Below, piece by piece: positions 1 through 7,423 of a stretch of DNA of 13,971 nt; within the stretch, counting starts at the first letter, position 1; every line of letters begins with the position of its first letter. The notes below the pieces were generated by a model, which was given only the letters and a program-made list of their open reading frames with translations, was not told the DNA's origin and ran no database searches. A program made the translations under genes and the position numbers. The stretch is from contig JASFIT010000078.1 in the NCBI GenBank assembly GCA_050122535.1, forward strand, positions 1 through 13,971, read 5' to 3'. This DNA is from JASFEQ01 sp050122535. Lineage in GTDB: Bacteria > Desulfobacterota > DSM-4660 > Desulfatiglandales > HGW-15.

Positions 1-1322
1 GTATCATATTCAACTCTACCATCACGTATCTCCACCTTTTCTATGGCGCCCCTTGTGGCCCGCATACCACACCGGGTCCCACCCCCCTCAAAGGCTGGAC
101 CAGCAGAAGCTGAACAGCATACGAGCCATTCACTGTTCCCTATGGCAATCTCACCATTCGTTCCTATATCGATCAGTCCCTGCACTTCAGAACGCTCTGC
201 AATACCACATGATATGACGCCCGCTACGATGTCCCCGCCCACATAAGAGGCCACGCTCGGCAGGGCCTCCAGTGTGCCTAAGGGATTGATATGTATTCCT
301 ATGTCTTTGGCGAGTATCTGTGGGTAGATATCAGCGGTGGGGACATAGGGTTCTAGTCTGATTGTGCAGGGGGTTAGGTTCAGGAGAAAATGGGTCATGG
401 TCGTATTTCCCGCAGCCACGATGGCATTGATCTCTTCCGGGGGTATCTTGTTTCTCTTGGCCAGCGTTTCTATGAGGCTGTTGATGTTTTTTATCACAGC
501 CTGGTGAAGAGGAGGCAGGCCGTCCTTGTCGCAAGCGAAGATCATCCTTGAGATCACATCTTCGCCATATTGGGCCTGCATATTATGGGTGCCGTCCACG
601 TCAATCACCTTTCCGGTTCTGAGATCAAGCAGTTGGGCCACAACCGTTGTGGTCCCCACGTCGATGGCCATCCCATAATTGCGGGCCGTGGTATTTAGAG
701 GCTCGATTTCTTGGATCCGATAGCGCCCTTTGTCCTTTACCACAGTGGCAGTCACTTTCCAGTCATGATCGCGGAGAGTATCAGAAAGATGCTGGAGGCA
801 GTTGAAGGAGATCTCATAGGAATGCCATCCCAGTTTTCGCCTCAATTCGCGAGATACCCTTTCGATGTCTGTGATGTTATCTTCCAGGGTGGGCGGAGGA
901 AGCTCAAGATATATCTTCCGCACAAGAGGCTTAAAAGGGGAAATGGCCGGTACAGGAGATATGGGTGGAACGGGCTCCGATTTTTTGTCTGCGCCCTGCG
1001 CCGATTCACCCGTCATTATCTGTTCTTCCTCTATTCTTGACTCGGGCGGAATTTCCACCTCTAGATCACCGCGTATCTTTGTCTGACAGGCAAGAACGAA
1101 TCCCTCATCTAGCTCCTCCTGGGAGAAAAAGGCGGAGGCATTCTCATCGGCCGTTGCCTCCCCTTTGAGAACCTGAACGCGGCATTCGCCACAGACCCCT
1201 TCCCCGCCACAAAGGTTATTGATAAAGACGTCTCCCCTTTGGGCGGCCTCTGCGATGGTGGTGCCCTCTTCCACCTCCACACTTCTTTCATAGGGGAAAA
1301 ATTTGACCTGGTGTTTTTTCAT
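1..1322 (-). CDS. RACo-like [2Fe-2S] ferredoxin/ASKHA-domain corrinoid activation protein (C-terminus cut)
   Basis: The reading frame is open from ATG 1322 to the window edge (440 codons, no stop), so the C-terminus is missing. Residues 1-95 are a plant-type [2Fe-2S] domain with ligands C38-x5-C44-x2-C47-x31-C79. A Pro/Glu-rich linker (about 95-135) and a middle domain follow. The ASKHA ATPase domain (DUF4445 type) starts near 217 with the phosphate-binding motif D221-V-G-T-T-T226 and continues with AAGNTTMTHF, VGGDI, LIDIGTNGEIA and SAGPAFEGG. Family members (RACo, RamA) use ATP hydrolysis and an electron from the Fe-S cluster to return an inactive Co(II) corrinoid protein to the active Co(I) state, in the cytoplasm. 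The partner methyltransferase or corrinoid protein is not visible here. The start is the first Met before the ferredoxin fold; a purine-rich AGGAGAGG lies about 15 nt upstream, a rather long spacing. The gene is divergent from nrdJ. Family assignment is secure; the exact partner is unknown. Confidence 0.9.
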   Translation of the reverse strand, partial: MKKHQVKFFPYERSVEVEEGTTIAEAAQRGDVFINNLCGGEGVCGECRVQVLKGEATADENASAFFSQEELDEGFVLACQTKIRGDLEVEIPPESRIEEEQIMTGESAQGADKKSEPVPPISPVPAISPFKPLVRKIYLELPPPTLEDNITDIERVSRELRRKLGWHSYEISFNCLQHLSDTLRDHDWKVTATVVKDKGRYRIQEIEPLNTTARNYGMAIDVGTTTVVAQLLDLRTGKVIDVDGTHNMQAQYGEDVISRMIFACDKDGLPPLHQAVIKNINSLIETLAKRNKIPPEEINAIVAAGNTTMTHFLLNLTPCTIRLEPYVPTADIYPQILAKDIGIHINPLGTLEALPSVASYVGGDIVAGVISCGIAERSEVQGLIDIGTNGEIAIGNSEWLVCCSASAGPAFEGGGTRCGMRATRGAIEKVEIRDGRVEYD

Positions 1323-1444
1323 GAATGACTTTTGGATCCTCTCCTGATTCCGTGGTTGCCTATAGATGGCCCTTGCAAGAGCCTGCAATCATGTTCTGAC
1401 TTTTCACACGAGGAACAGCAGTTCTCCCTCGTAACCGGCCGCAA

Positions 1445-1473
1445 ATCATATATCACTATAATATACAATACAA
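1445..1473 (-). promoter_or_regulatory. Possible promoter for the RACo-like gene
   Basis: On the minus strand TTGTAT (1468-1473) and TATGAT (1445-1450) are separated by exactly 17 nt, about 115 nt upstream of the start codon. The -10 is good (5/6) and the -35 weak (3/6). The surroundings are AT-rich, so a chance match is possible. Confidence 0.3.
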
Positions 1474-1608
1474 AAGTGAAATGTGGAGAAACCCGTGAAG
1501 GCCTGCTATCATCAAATCATCTGAATCTCAAACCCCTTCAACCGGGCGGCAATTCCCCTTGACGCCCACCCTTTTCCGACGGCTTTTCCGCGTCGAGACA
1601 AATTTTGT

Positions 1609-1637
1609 TTGACATACTATATGTTGTGCTCTAACAT
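1609..1637 (+). promoter_or_regulatory. Sigma70-type promoter of nrdJ
   Basis: A perfect -35 TTGACA (1609-1614) is followed after exactly 17 nt by TAACAT (1632-1637, 4/6 to the -10 consensus). Transcription would begin near 1644, giving a leader of about 174 nt. An inverted repeat ATATGTT-N7-AACATAT (1619-1625 and 1633-1639) spans the spacer and the -10 element, and NrdR-like boxes overlap both sides. Confidence 0.6.
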
Positions 1638-1660
1638 ATTTGTACATCTATATATTATAC
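1612..1660 (+). promoter_or_regulatory. Tandem NrdR-box-like operator sites
   Basis: Two 16-bp sites resemble the NrdR box consensus acaCwAtATaTwGtgt. Box 1 (1612-1627) matches about 12 of 16 positions, including both outer ACA and TGT triplets. Box 2 (1645-1660) matches about 10 of 16, with 9 of 10 in the central core. Their starts are 33 bp apart, about three helical turns and close to the spacing described for tandem NrdR boxes. Box 1 overlaps the -35 element and box 2 lies just downstream of the -10, which suits a repressor. NrdR is the ATP/dATP-sensing repressor of ribonucleotide reductase genes. The region is AT-rich, so each single box could be chance; the pair before nrdJ is what counts. 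Confidence 0.45.
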
Positions 1661-1817
1661 AATTTCTTTAAATAGGGGTCAGTCTAAGTATCAGTCTTTA
1701 TTCATTTTTCTCGGTCTAAATACCCATACTCCAAAAACAATACCGATCAAAATGAGTAACTAAACCCTTTTGCTCTAATTCATTTCAACAGCAGGGAAGA
1801 TTTTCAGGAGGGCGAAT

Positions 1818-4307
1818 ATGGCTCGAGGGGACAAGATTCTTGTTACAGAACAGGGAACGTTCGATCTCGCGTCCTACAAATGGGATGATCATCTCTTCTC
1901 TGATCTCCTTATTAGAGAGAACCAGATCGACGGGGATCGCGCCATGGACATAAGCAAGGCGCTGCAGGAAGAGATCCATAAAATGGAGCTTCACACAATC
2001 ACGATCCCCCTCCTCGAGAAGATTATCGAGGCCAAGTTGCTGGAATATGGGCTTACAAAACCCTCTCCAGTCAGGCTTGACACCTCCATGTTCGTAAAAG
2101 ATGAACTGACCCTCTCGGAGAATGCCAAGACGGTCCTGGAGAGAAGATACCTTAGAAAGGATGCCAAAGGCAGACTTCAGGAAACACCTGTCCAGATGTT
2201 CAGGAGAGTTGCAAGACACATCGCTAGAGCGGAAAAGAGATATGGGGATGCGTCCCTGGTGAAAGAGATGGAACAACGCTTCTACAAGATGATGACCGAA
2301 TTCAAATTCCTACCCAATTCTCCCACCCTGATGAATGCGGGCCGGAGATTGGGGCAACTGGCCGCCTGTTTTGTTCTTCCTGTGGAGGACAGCATGGAGG
2401 GCATCTTTGATGCCTTGAAAAATGCCGCCCTTATCCACAAATCTGGTGGAGGCACAGGGTTCTCCTTTTCCCGCCTGAGGCCCAAGCGTAGCAGGGTGGG
2501 TACCACGGGGGGCGTTGCCTCGGGCCCTATCTCTTTCATGAAAATCTTTAACACAGCCACCGAGCAGGTCAAGCAAGGGGGGACGCGCAGAGGGGCCAAC
2601 ATGGCTATCCTGCGGGTGGATCATCCCGATATTTTGGAATTCATCTATTGCAAGAAGGAAAACAGGGAGCTGAACAATTTCAATATCTCAGTAGGTATAA
2701 CAGATACCTTCATGAAGGCTGCAAAACAGGGTGGCACATATAGTCTCAATGATCCCAGAGGTAACAACAAAGCAGGAGAATTGAACGCAGCCGAGGTCTA
2801 TCAAGCCCTTGTCTATCAGGCCTGGGAAAATGGGGATCCTGGGGTCATATTTTTTGATAGAGTCAACCGGGACAATCCCACACCGGCTCTTGGAGAAATA
2901 GAGAGTACCAATCCATGCGGCGAACAACCACTGCTCCCCATGGAGGCATGCAACCTGGGTTCCATCAACCTGGCCAAATTTGTCACGGAACATGACGGAA
3001 AAGCCTCCATTGATTACGATGGACTCAAAGAAATGGTCTGGTTATCTGTCCGTTTCCTGGATGATGTGATAGACATGTCCAAATATCCCCTGCCGGAAAT
3101 CGAGACAATGGCCCACAGCAATCGTAAGATCGGCCTTGGGGTCATGGGTTTTGCCGATCTGCTGTACCAAATGAAGGTCCCTTACAATTCCGAGCAGGCC
3201 CTTGAACTGGCTGAGGAGATCATGGGCTTCATTAAGAAGAAATCCCGCGAGGCCTCCAGAGATTTGGCAGAGCAAAGGGGGACGTTTCCCAATTACGATC
3301 AAAGTATTTTCAAAGACATGGAGAATGGTCGCTACAGGAACGCCACCACCACCACGATTGCGCCCACCGGGACCTTGAGCATCATCGCAGGATGTTCAAG
3401 CGGGATTGAACCTTTATTTGCCCTCAGCTTCGTCAGGCGAGTTATGGACAATGACGAACTGCTTGAGGTCAACCCCTATTTTGAGAAGGTTGCCAAGGAG
3501 AGAGGCTTTTACAGTCACGAACTCATGGATACAGTTGCGCGCACGGGAAGTATCCGAGAAGTCCAGGACATCCCTGAGGACGTGAGAGATGTCTTTGTGA
3601 CTGCCCATGATGTGACACCTGAGTGGCACATCCGGATGCAGGCTGCTTTTCAGAAATATACAGATAATGCGGTTTCAAAGACGGTAAATCTGCCCCACGA
3701 TTCCACCGTGAATGATGTCTCAAAGGTCTATGACTTGGCCTATGAACTGGGCTGTAAGGGCGTCACCATATATCGGGACGGCAGTAAAGAAAATCAGGTC
3801 CTCAGTTATGACCAGCAGGTTAAAGAGACTGCAACCTCTTTGAAGGACGTGAGGGATCGTCCCGAGACCCTGGAAGGCTTTACCACAAAGATGGCCACGG
3901 GGTACGGTAATCTTTACGTCACCGTTACCGAATATGATGGGAAACCATTTGAAGTGTTTGCTACTATCGGTAAATCAGGGAGGTCAACCACCGCAAAAAC
4001 AGAGGCCATAGGTCGTCTCGTTTCTCTCGCCCTCCGCTCTGGTGTCCCTGTGGAAAACATCGTGACTCAATTGAAAGGGATTGGCGGAGAGCACCCGGTC
4101 TTTCAAAAGGATGGATTGGTTTTGTCCATACCCGATGCTATTGGCCGAGTTTTGGAGAAGAGATACCTCAAGGATAGTAAGAGCAAAGGGCACCTCAAAT
4201 ATGAAAACAGCCTCCTTGGAGAGACCTGTCCAGAATGTGGACAGACCATCAGCTTCGAGGAAGGGTGCATGACCTGTCATTTCTGTGGTTTCACAAAATG
4301 TGGTTAG
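1818..4307 (+). CDS. nrdJ: Adenosylcobalamin-dependent (class II) ribonucleoside reductase
   Basis: An 829-residue enzyme reducing ribonucleotides to deoxyribonucleotides with a thiyl radical made from adenosylcobalamin; it needs no oxygen. The active-site motif NPCGE is at 365-369: C367 is the expected radical cysteine, with N365 and E369. C378, eleven residues later in MEACNLGSINL, and C184 in AACFVLP form the expected redox pair; the 11-residue C367-C378 spacing matches the Thermotoga maritima enzyme. Phosphate and substrate loops include KSGGGTGFSFSRLRP (208-222) and APTGTLSIIAGCSSGIEP (515-532). A TSCPD-type domain covers about 680-785. The tail (804-828) has six cysteines, C804-x2-C807, C817-x2-C820-x2-C823 and C828, suited to zinc binding and re-reduction of the active site. 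Length and domain order are normal for the stand-alone bacterial type. The start is fixed by AGGAGGG 5 nt upstream. NrdR-like boxes suggest dATP-sensitive repression. Confidence 0.97.
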   Translation: MARGDKILVTEQGTFDLASYKWDDHLFSDLLIRENQIDGDRAMDISKALQEEIHKMELHTITIPLLEKIIEAKLLEYGLTKPSPVRLDTSMFVKDELTLSENAKTVLERRYLRKDAKGRLQETPVQMFRRVARHIARAEKRYGDASLVKEMEQRFYKMMTEFKFLPNSPTLMNAGRRLGQLAACFVLPVEDSMEGIFDALKNAALIHKSGGGTGFSFSRLRPKRSRVGTTGGVASGPISFMKIFNTATEQVKQGGTRRGANMAILRVDHPDILEFIYCKKENRELNNFNISVGITDTFMKAAKQGGTYSLNDPRGNNKAGELNAAEVYQALVYQAWENGDPGVIFFDRVNRDNPTPALGEIESTNPCGEQPLLPMEACNLGSINLAKFVTEHDGKASIDYDGLKEMVWLSVRFLDDVIDMSKYPLPEIETMAHSNRKIGLGVMGFADLLYQMKVPYNSEQALELAEEIMGFIKKKSREASRDLAEQRGTFPNYDQSIFKDMENGRYRNATTTTIAPTGTLSIIAGCSSGIEPLFALSFVRRVMDNDELLEVNPYFEKVAKERGFYSHELMDTVARTGSIREVQDIPEDVRDVFVTAHDVTPEWHIRMQAAFQKYTDNAVSKTVNLPHDSTVNDVSKVYDLAYELGCKGVTIYRDGSKENQVLSYDQQVKETATSLKDVRDRPETLEGFTTKMATGYGNLYVTVTEYDGKPFEVFATIGKSGRSTTAKTEAIGRLVSLALRSGVPVENIVTQLKGIGGEHPVFQKDGLVLSIPDAIGRVLEKRYLKDSKSKGHLKYENSLLGETCPECGQTISFEEGCMTCHFCGFTKCG

Positions 4308-4548
4308 GCGTTCCCTCTCAAGTTGCATCAGATCCTGCCTCAGGGTGAACCTAAAAGCGTCGTCAGCCCTTTCACCGCTTCATAACGTCAGTCCCCCATA
4401 TTTCATGAACACATCGTCTCAGACATCAGGCGAACCTTGTCTTGTCAGGCCACATGTATTATATAAACAAAAAATGACCTCGTTTTGAGCTCAGAATAAC
4501 CATTCAGATTGCGAACAATTCTGTTCATATTTGGGAGGGATTCATTAC
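4308..4548 (+). other. Intergenic region nrdJ to glycosyltransferase
   Basis: I see no gene here. A weak promoter candidate is TTGTCT (4437-4442), 17 nt, TATATA (4460-4465). A short palindrome GAACA-ATTC-TGTTC (4513-4526) lies just before the ribosome binding site. No hairpin followed by a T run was found after nrdJ, so read-through into the glycosyltransferases cannot be excluded. Confidence 0.4.
4533..4539 (+). promoter_or_regulatory. Ribosome binding site deciding the start of the first glycosyltransferase
   Basis: GGGAGGG with 9 nt before ATG 4549. It overlaps the alternative TTG codon at 4531, which argues against the longer form of the protein. Confidence 0.7.
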
Positions 4549-5787
4549 ATGAAAAGAATTGGCTTTGTGTCCACGCGGATTGCTGGGACGGACGGCGTAT
4601 CTCTTGAAACCTACAAGTGGTATCAGGTTCTAGAACGCAATGGTTATGAATGCTATTTTTTTGCGGGGGAGCTGGATAGTCCTGCTGATCGGTCTTTTCT
4701 GGAGCCAAGGGCCCATTTTGAAGATCCAGAGATCCTTGAAATTCATAATGCCTGTTTTGGCACGCCGACACGAGATGGGTCCCTGTCCAGGCGAATCCAT
4801 GAAACGAAAGACCACCTCAAAGGAAAACTTCGCGAGTTTCGCGACAGCTATAAAATTGACCTAATCATCCCGGAAAACGCCCTGGCTATCCCCATGAATA
4901 TCCCCCTAGGTATGGCCATTACGGAGTTTCTCGCAGAGACAGGGATGCCGGCTGTGGCCCATCACCATGACTTTAGCTGGGAGAGAAAGCGATTTCTGAT
5001 CAACGGGGTACAGGATTACCTTCATTACGCCTTTCCTCCGATTCTGGACTCCCTGCGACATGTGGTGATCAACTCGGCGGCCTCCAGACAATTGAGCTAC
5101 CGCAAGGGCATCAGCAATGTCATCATCCATAACGTCTTCGATTTTACCAATGAAGATCCCGAATCACCAAAGGACAAAATGCTCAGGGAGGAACTGGGGT
5201 TCGGGAATGATGATCTCTTCGTGCTTCAACCCACCAGAATCGTTCCCCGGAAATGGATCGAACGGGCTGTGGAACTGGTGAGTCTCCTAGATTTAAAGAA
5301 TCCGCGACTGGTCATTTCACACGAATCGGGGGATGAGGGGGGCTTATACGCCAATAGGATTCTGGAATACGCCCATCGGCTTGGGGTTGAGGTCATATAC
5401 ATGGGTGACAGGGTGGGGTCATCCCGCTGCTTTCAGGCCATCTGTGATAAGAAATACACCATTGATGATATCTATCGTGCTGCCGATCTGGTGACTTACC
5501 CTTCGGGTTATGAGGGATTCGGCAATGCCTTTGTGGAAGCCATCTATTTTAGAAAGCCGATCGTGGTAAATCGCTATTCCATATATGTGGAGGACATTGA
5601 GCCCTGTGGCTTCCACGTCATCCCTTTTGAGTCGTTTGTGACCAAAGAGATTGCAAGTCGCATCAAACAATTCCTCAAACCTGAGCATTTACAGGCATCC
5701 GTTGAAAAGAACTATGCGTTGGGCAAAAAATGTTTTTCTTATGAAGTATTGGAAGCACTGCTCATCCCCATCATAGAATCATTCTAA
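4549..5787 (+). CDS. GT4-type (GT-B fold) glycosyltransferase
   Basis: A 412-residue cytoplasmic retaining glycosyltransferase. The N-terminal domain opens with MKRIGFVSTRIAGTDGVSLE (1-20), a glycine-containing acceptor-side loop. The C-terminal Rossmann domain begins near 222 (DLFVLQPTRIVPRKW) with R230 and K235 at the positions that bind the nucleotide-sugar diphosphate. The E-x7-E signature is EGFGNAFVE (E322 and E330). ATG 4549 is chosen because GGGAGGG (4533-4539) lies 9 nt upstream; an in-frame TTG at 4531 would overlap that binding site. The next gene begins 12 nt after the stop, so the two are almost certainly co-transcribed. Donor and acceptor cannot be read from the sequence. The N-terminal loop reminds me of GT4 enzymes acting on glycerate-type compatible solutes, but that is only a hypothesis; lipid or polysaccharide glycosylation is equally possible. 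Confidence 0.88.
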   Translation: MKRIGFVSTRIAGTDGVSLETYKWYQVLERNGYECYFFAGELDSPADRSFLEPRAHFEDPEILEIHNACFGTPTRDGSLSRRIHETKDHLKGKLREFRDSYKIDLIIPENALAIPMNIPLGMAITEFLAETGMPAVAHHHDFSWERKRFLINGVQDYLHYAFPPILDSLRHVVINSAASRQLSYRKGISNVIIHNVFDFTNEDPESPKDKMLREELGFGNDDLFVLQPTRIVPRKWIERAVELVSLLDLKNPRLVISHESGDEGGLYANRILEYAHRLGVEVIYMGDRVGSSRCFQAICDKKYTIDDIYRAADLVTYPSGYEGFGNAFVEAIYFRKPIVVNRYSIYVEDIEPCGFHVIPFESFVTKEIASRIKQFLKPEHLQASVEKNYALGKKCFSYEVLEALLIPIIESF

Positions 5788-5799
5788 AAACGATCCACC

Positions 5800-7077
5800 A
5801 TGAACACCACAGATCGACCCATTGAGAGACCTTTTCGCATAGGAATCCTTCACTACTCTTGTCCTCCTGTAGTGGGTGGTGTGGAAGAGATACTCAGCCA
5901 GCATGGCAACATTCTACACAGACTCGGTCAACACGTCTCAGTTCTTGCAGGCATGGGGGCGGTCTACACAGAATCCTTTCCAGTGCGCATAGAGCCCTTG
6001 CTGGGATCACAAAATGAAAGTGTCACCAAGGCCCATGAGCAATCCCGTATTGGAGATTATAAACCTCTAAAGCGGCTCACAAGCCAAATATATGGCATCA
6101 TTGTTGGCTGGTCACAGAATCTTGATGTGGTCCTGGCCCATAATGTGCTACACATGCCCTTTAACCTGCCTCTTACTCTGGCACTCCGTCGCCTGGCCGC
6201 ATCATCTAGTGGACCCGTCATTGTGAGTTGGGCCCATGATTCCCCCTATTTTGAGCCTGCACCACCAGAATATCTAAAAGGGCATCCCTGGAGCGTACTT
6301 CGCCGCACACACCCTGCTATCCATTATGTGACCATTTCAGAGTCCAGAAAGCACAAGTTTCAAAAGCTCTGTGGTGATGTTCTTTGGAAGGTGATTCCTA
6401 ATGGGATTGATCCTGCTGGATTTTTCTATCTCGACGAGAAATCCCGGAAACTGGCAGAGGAATTGGAGCTCTTTGGCCGCGACCTCGTTGTGGTCCAACC
6501 ATCCAGAATTACCCCTCGAAAGAACCTTGAGCTTTCGATCCATATCATCCGTGGTATCAAGATCTTGGGTTATAATGTCCTTTTCATCATGACAGGAGCC
6601 TATGACCCCCACGAAAAAAGGGCAGTCTCCTACTACCGAAGGCTCAGGTATTGGATAAATGAGTTGGGGATGCAGAACAACACCGCCATTTCGGCTGAGT
6701 ATAGATTTAGAGATGGAAAAAAGCTCGTTCCCGACCGCATCTTCATCCGAGACCTCTATCATATGGCAGACCTGCTACTCATGACAAGCAAGGATGAAGG
6801 CTTTGGTCTTCCTCTCCTGGAAGCAGGTATGAGCAAACTTCCCATCGCGTGTGCAGAAATCCCCGCATTTCTGGAGGTGGGAAGAGACGTCTGCTTTTTT
6901 CGATTGGATGAGCCGCCCCTCGCTATAGCGGGGCGTATCATGGAATACCTGAGTCGCACCAACACCCATGAGATGTTCCGCAGTGTGATGCGTAAATACG
7001 TCTTAGATGTGGTGTGCAAGAGGGAGCTTCTGCCTTTTCTGCGAGAGCTCACCAGCAGGTTGCGGCCAAATATGTAA
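5800..7077 (+). CDS. GT4-type (GT-B fold) glycosyltransferase, second of a pair
   Basis: A 425-residue glycosyltransferase with the standard GT4 order: N-terminal Rossmann domain with PPVVGGVEE (22-30), the hinge-region PNGID (200-204), VQPSRITPRKNL (232-243) with R236 and K241, and E-x7-E in KDEGFGLPLLEAG (E333 and E341). It starts 12 nt after the stop of the preceding glycosyltransferase and has no clear ribosome binding site, so translational coupling is likely. The two proteins share the layout around QP[ST]RI-x-PRK and are distant paralogues. Together they probably add two successive sugars to one acceptor, but this is inference. No membrane segment or signal peptide is visible. A possible terminator follows at 7162-7221. 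Confidence 0.9.
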   Translation: MNTTDRPIERPFRIGILHYSCPPVVGGVEEILSQHGNILHRLGQHVSVLAGMGAVYTESFPVRIEPLLGSQNESVTKAHEQSRIGDYKPLKRLTSQIYGIIVGWSQNLDVVLAHNVLHMPFNLPLTLALRRLAASSSGPVIVSWAHDSPYFEPAPPEYLKGHPWSVLRRTHPAIHYVTISESRKHKFQKLCGDVLWKVIPNGIDPAGFFYLDEKSRKLAEELELFGRDLVVVQPSRITPRKNLELSIHIIRGIKILGYNVLFIMTGAYDPHEKRAVSYYRRLRYWINELGMQNNTAISAEYRFRDGKKLVPDRIFIRDLYHMADLLLMTSKDEGFGLPLLEAGMSKLPIACAEIPAFLEVGRDVCFFRLDEPPLAIAGRIMEYLSRTNTHEMFRSVMRKYVLDVVCKRELLPFLRELTSRLRPNM

Positions 7078-7161
7078 GCCTTCGAAGATAGTGTTGAGGA
7101 TGTGTTTCTTTGCTTGACGGAATGCCTAGGGCCTGATACGCTCCATTTCGTTAATGGGGGA

Positions 7162-7221
7162 CCTCCCTGTTAAGTTTTTTTTTGCCCTGGTCTTCTTTCG
7201 TAACAGGAGGTTTCCCTTTTT
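7162..7221 (+). terminator. Possible terminator after the glycosyltransferase pair
   Basis: CCTCC-C-TGTTA (7162-7172) can pair with TAACAGGAGG (7201-7210), ten pairs with one bulged base, followed by a T-rich tract (7211-7221). The 28-nt loop is larger than usual for an intrinsic terminator, so the call is tentative. It would separate the glycosyltransferases from the squalene synthase gene. Confidence 0.3.
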
Positions 7222-7257
7222 GGTAGATAACTCAGAGATTGTCGAAAAACCGGCTTC

Positions 7258-7388
7258 TGAGAGGCTGATGGAAAATGTCCATATGCAAGGCTTCCGAAAT
7301 CCCGAGGAATGAGGTGTACATAGAAGTACGCCGCAGTGACGAGGGATGAGGGTAACGCAGCAGATGGGCGTTTTCCGACAGCCTCTCA
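7258..7388. repeat. Compact copy of an inverted-repeat-bounded element (MITE-like)
   Basis: The ends are imperfect inverted repeats: the left arm (7258-7280) and the right arm (7366-7388) agree at 19 of 23 positions, with a perfect outer TGAGAGGCTG. Near the middle GGTGTAC and GTACGCC (7313-7332) form a second small hairpin. The blocks 7261-7318 and 7327-7385 reappear in the same order at 12118-12534, where five extra segments separate them. Similarity to the other copy extends about 20 nt further left (AAAAACCG, then TTCT). There is no coding capacity for a transposase. It ends 35 nt before the likely squalene synthase start codon, and the longest version of that frame (ATG 7346) would begin inside it. 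Confidence 0.75.
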
Positions 7389-7423
7389 TATATTTTTCAA
7401 TGTCACTATTTGATGAAGGGAGA

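Larger units (their letters stand above)
1323..1817. other. Divergent intergenic region between the RACo-like gene and nrdJ
   Basis: This 495-nt stretch has no convincing gene. A 76-codon plus-strand frame (1332-1562) has no start signal and no recognisable domain. The half nearest nrdJ (about 1600-1760) is strongly AT-rich and carries the nrdJ promoter and NrdR-like sites annotated separately. I saw no cobalamin riboswitch core. The ribosome binding site AGGAGGG at 1806-1812 sits 5 nt before the nrdJ ATG. Confidence 0.6.

Noticed and set aside
1332..1562. 76-codon plus-strand frame as a small gene
   Set aside because: No ribosome binding site, no domain, and it covers the possible promoter of the RACo-like gene.
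1323..1817. Cobalamin riboswitch upstream of nrdJ
   Set aside because: The leader is AT-rich and lacks the conserved B12-box core; NrdR-like sites explain regulation better.
4513..4526. GAACA-ATTC-TGTTC palindrome as a LexA/SOS box
   Set aside because: The spacer between GAAC and GTTC is 6 nt, not the 4 nt of the Gram-positive SOS box, and the gene is a glycosyltransferase.
6914..6935. Near-palindrome CGCCCC...GGGGCG
   Set aside because: It lies inside the second glycosyltransferase coding sequence with intact reading frame and no sign of a separate function.
7346..7423. N-terminal extension of the squalene synthase to ATG 7346
   Set aside because: The extra residues are encoded by the right end of the repeat that recurs at 12118-12534, so they are unlikely to be part of the enzyme.
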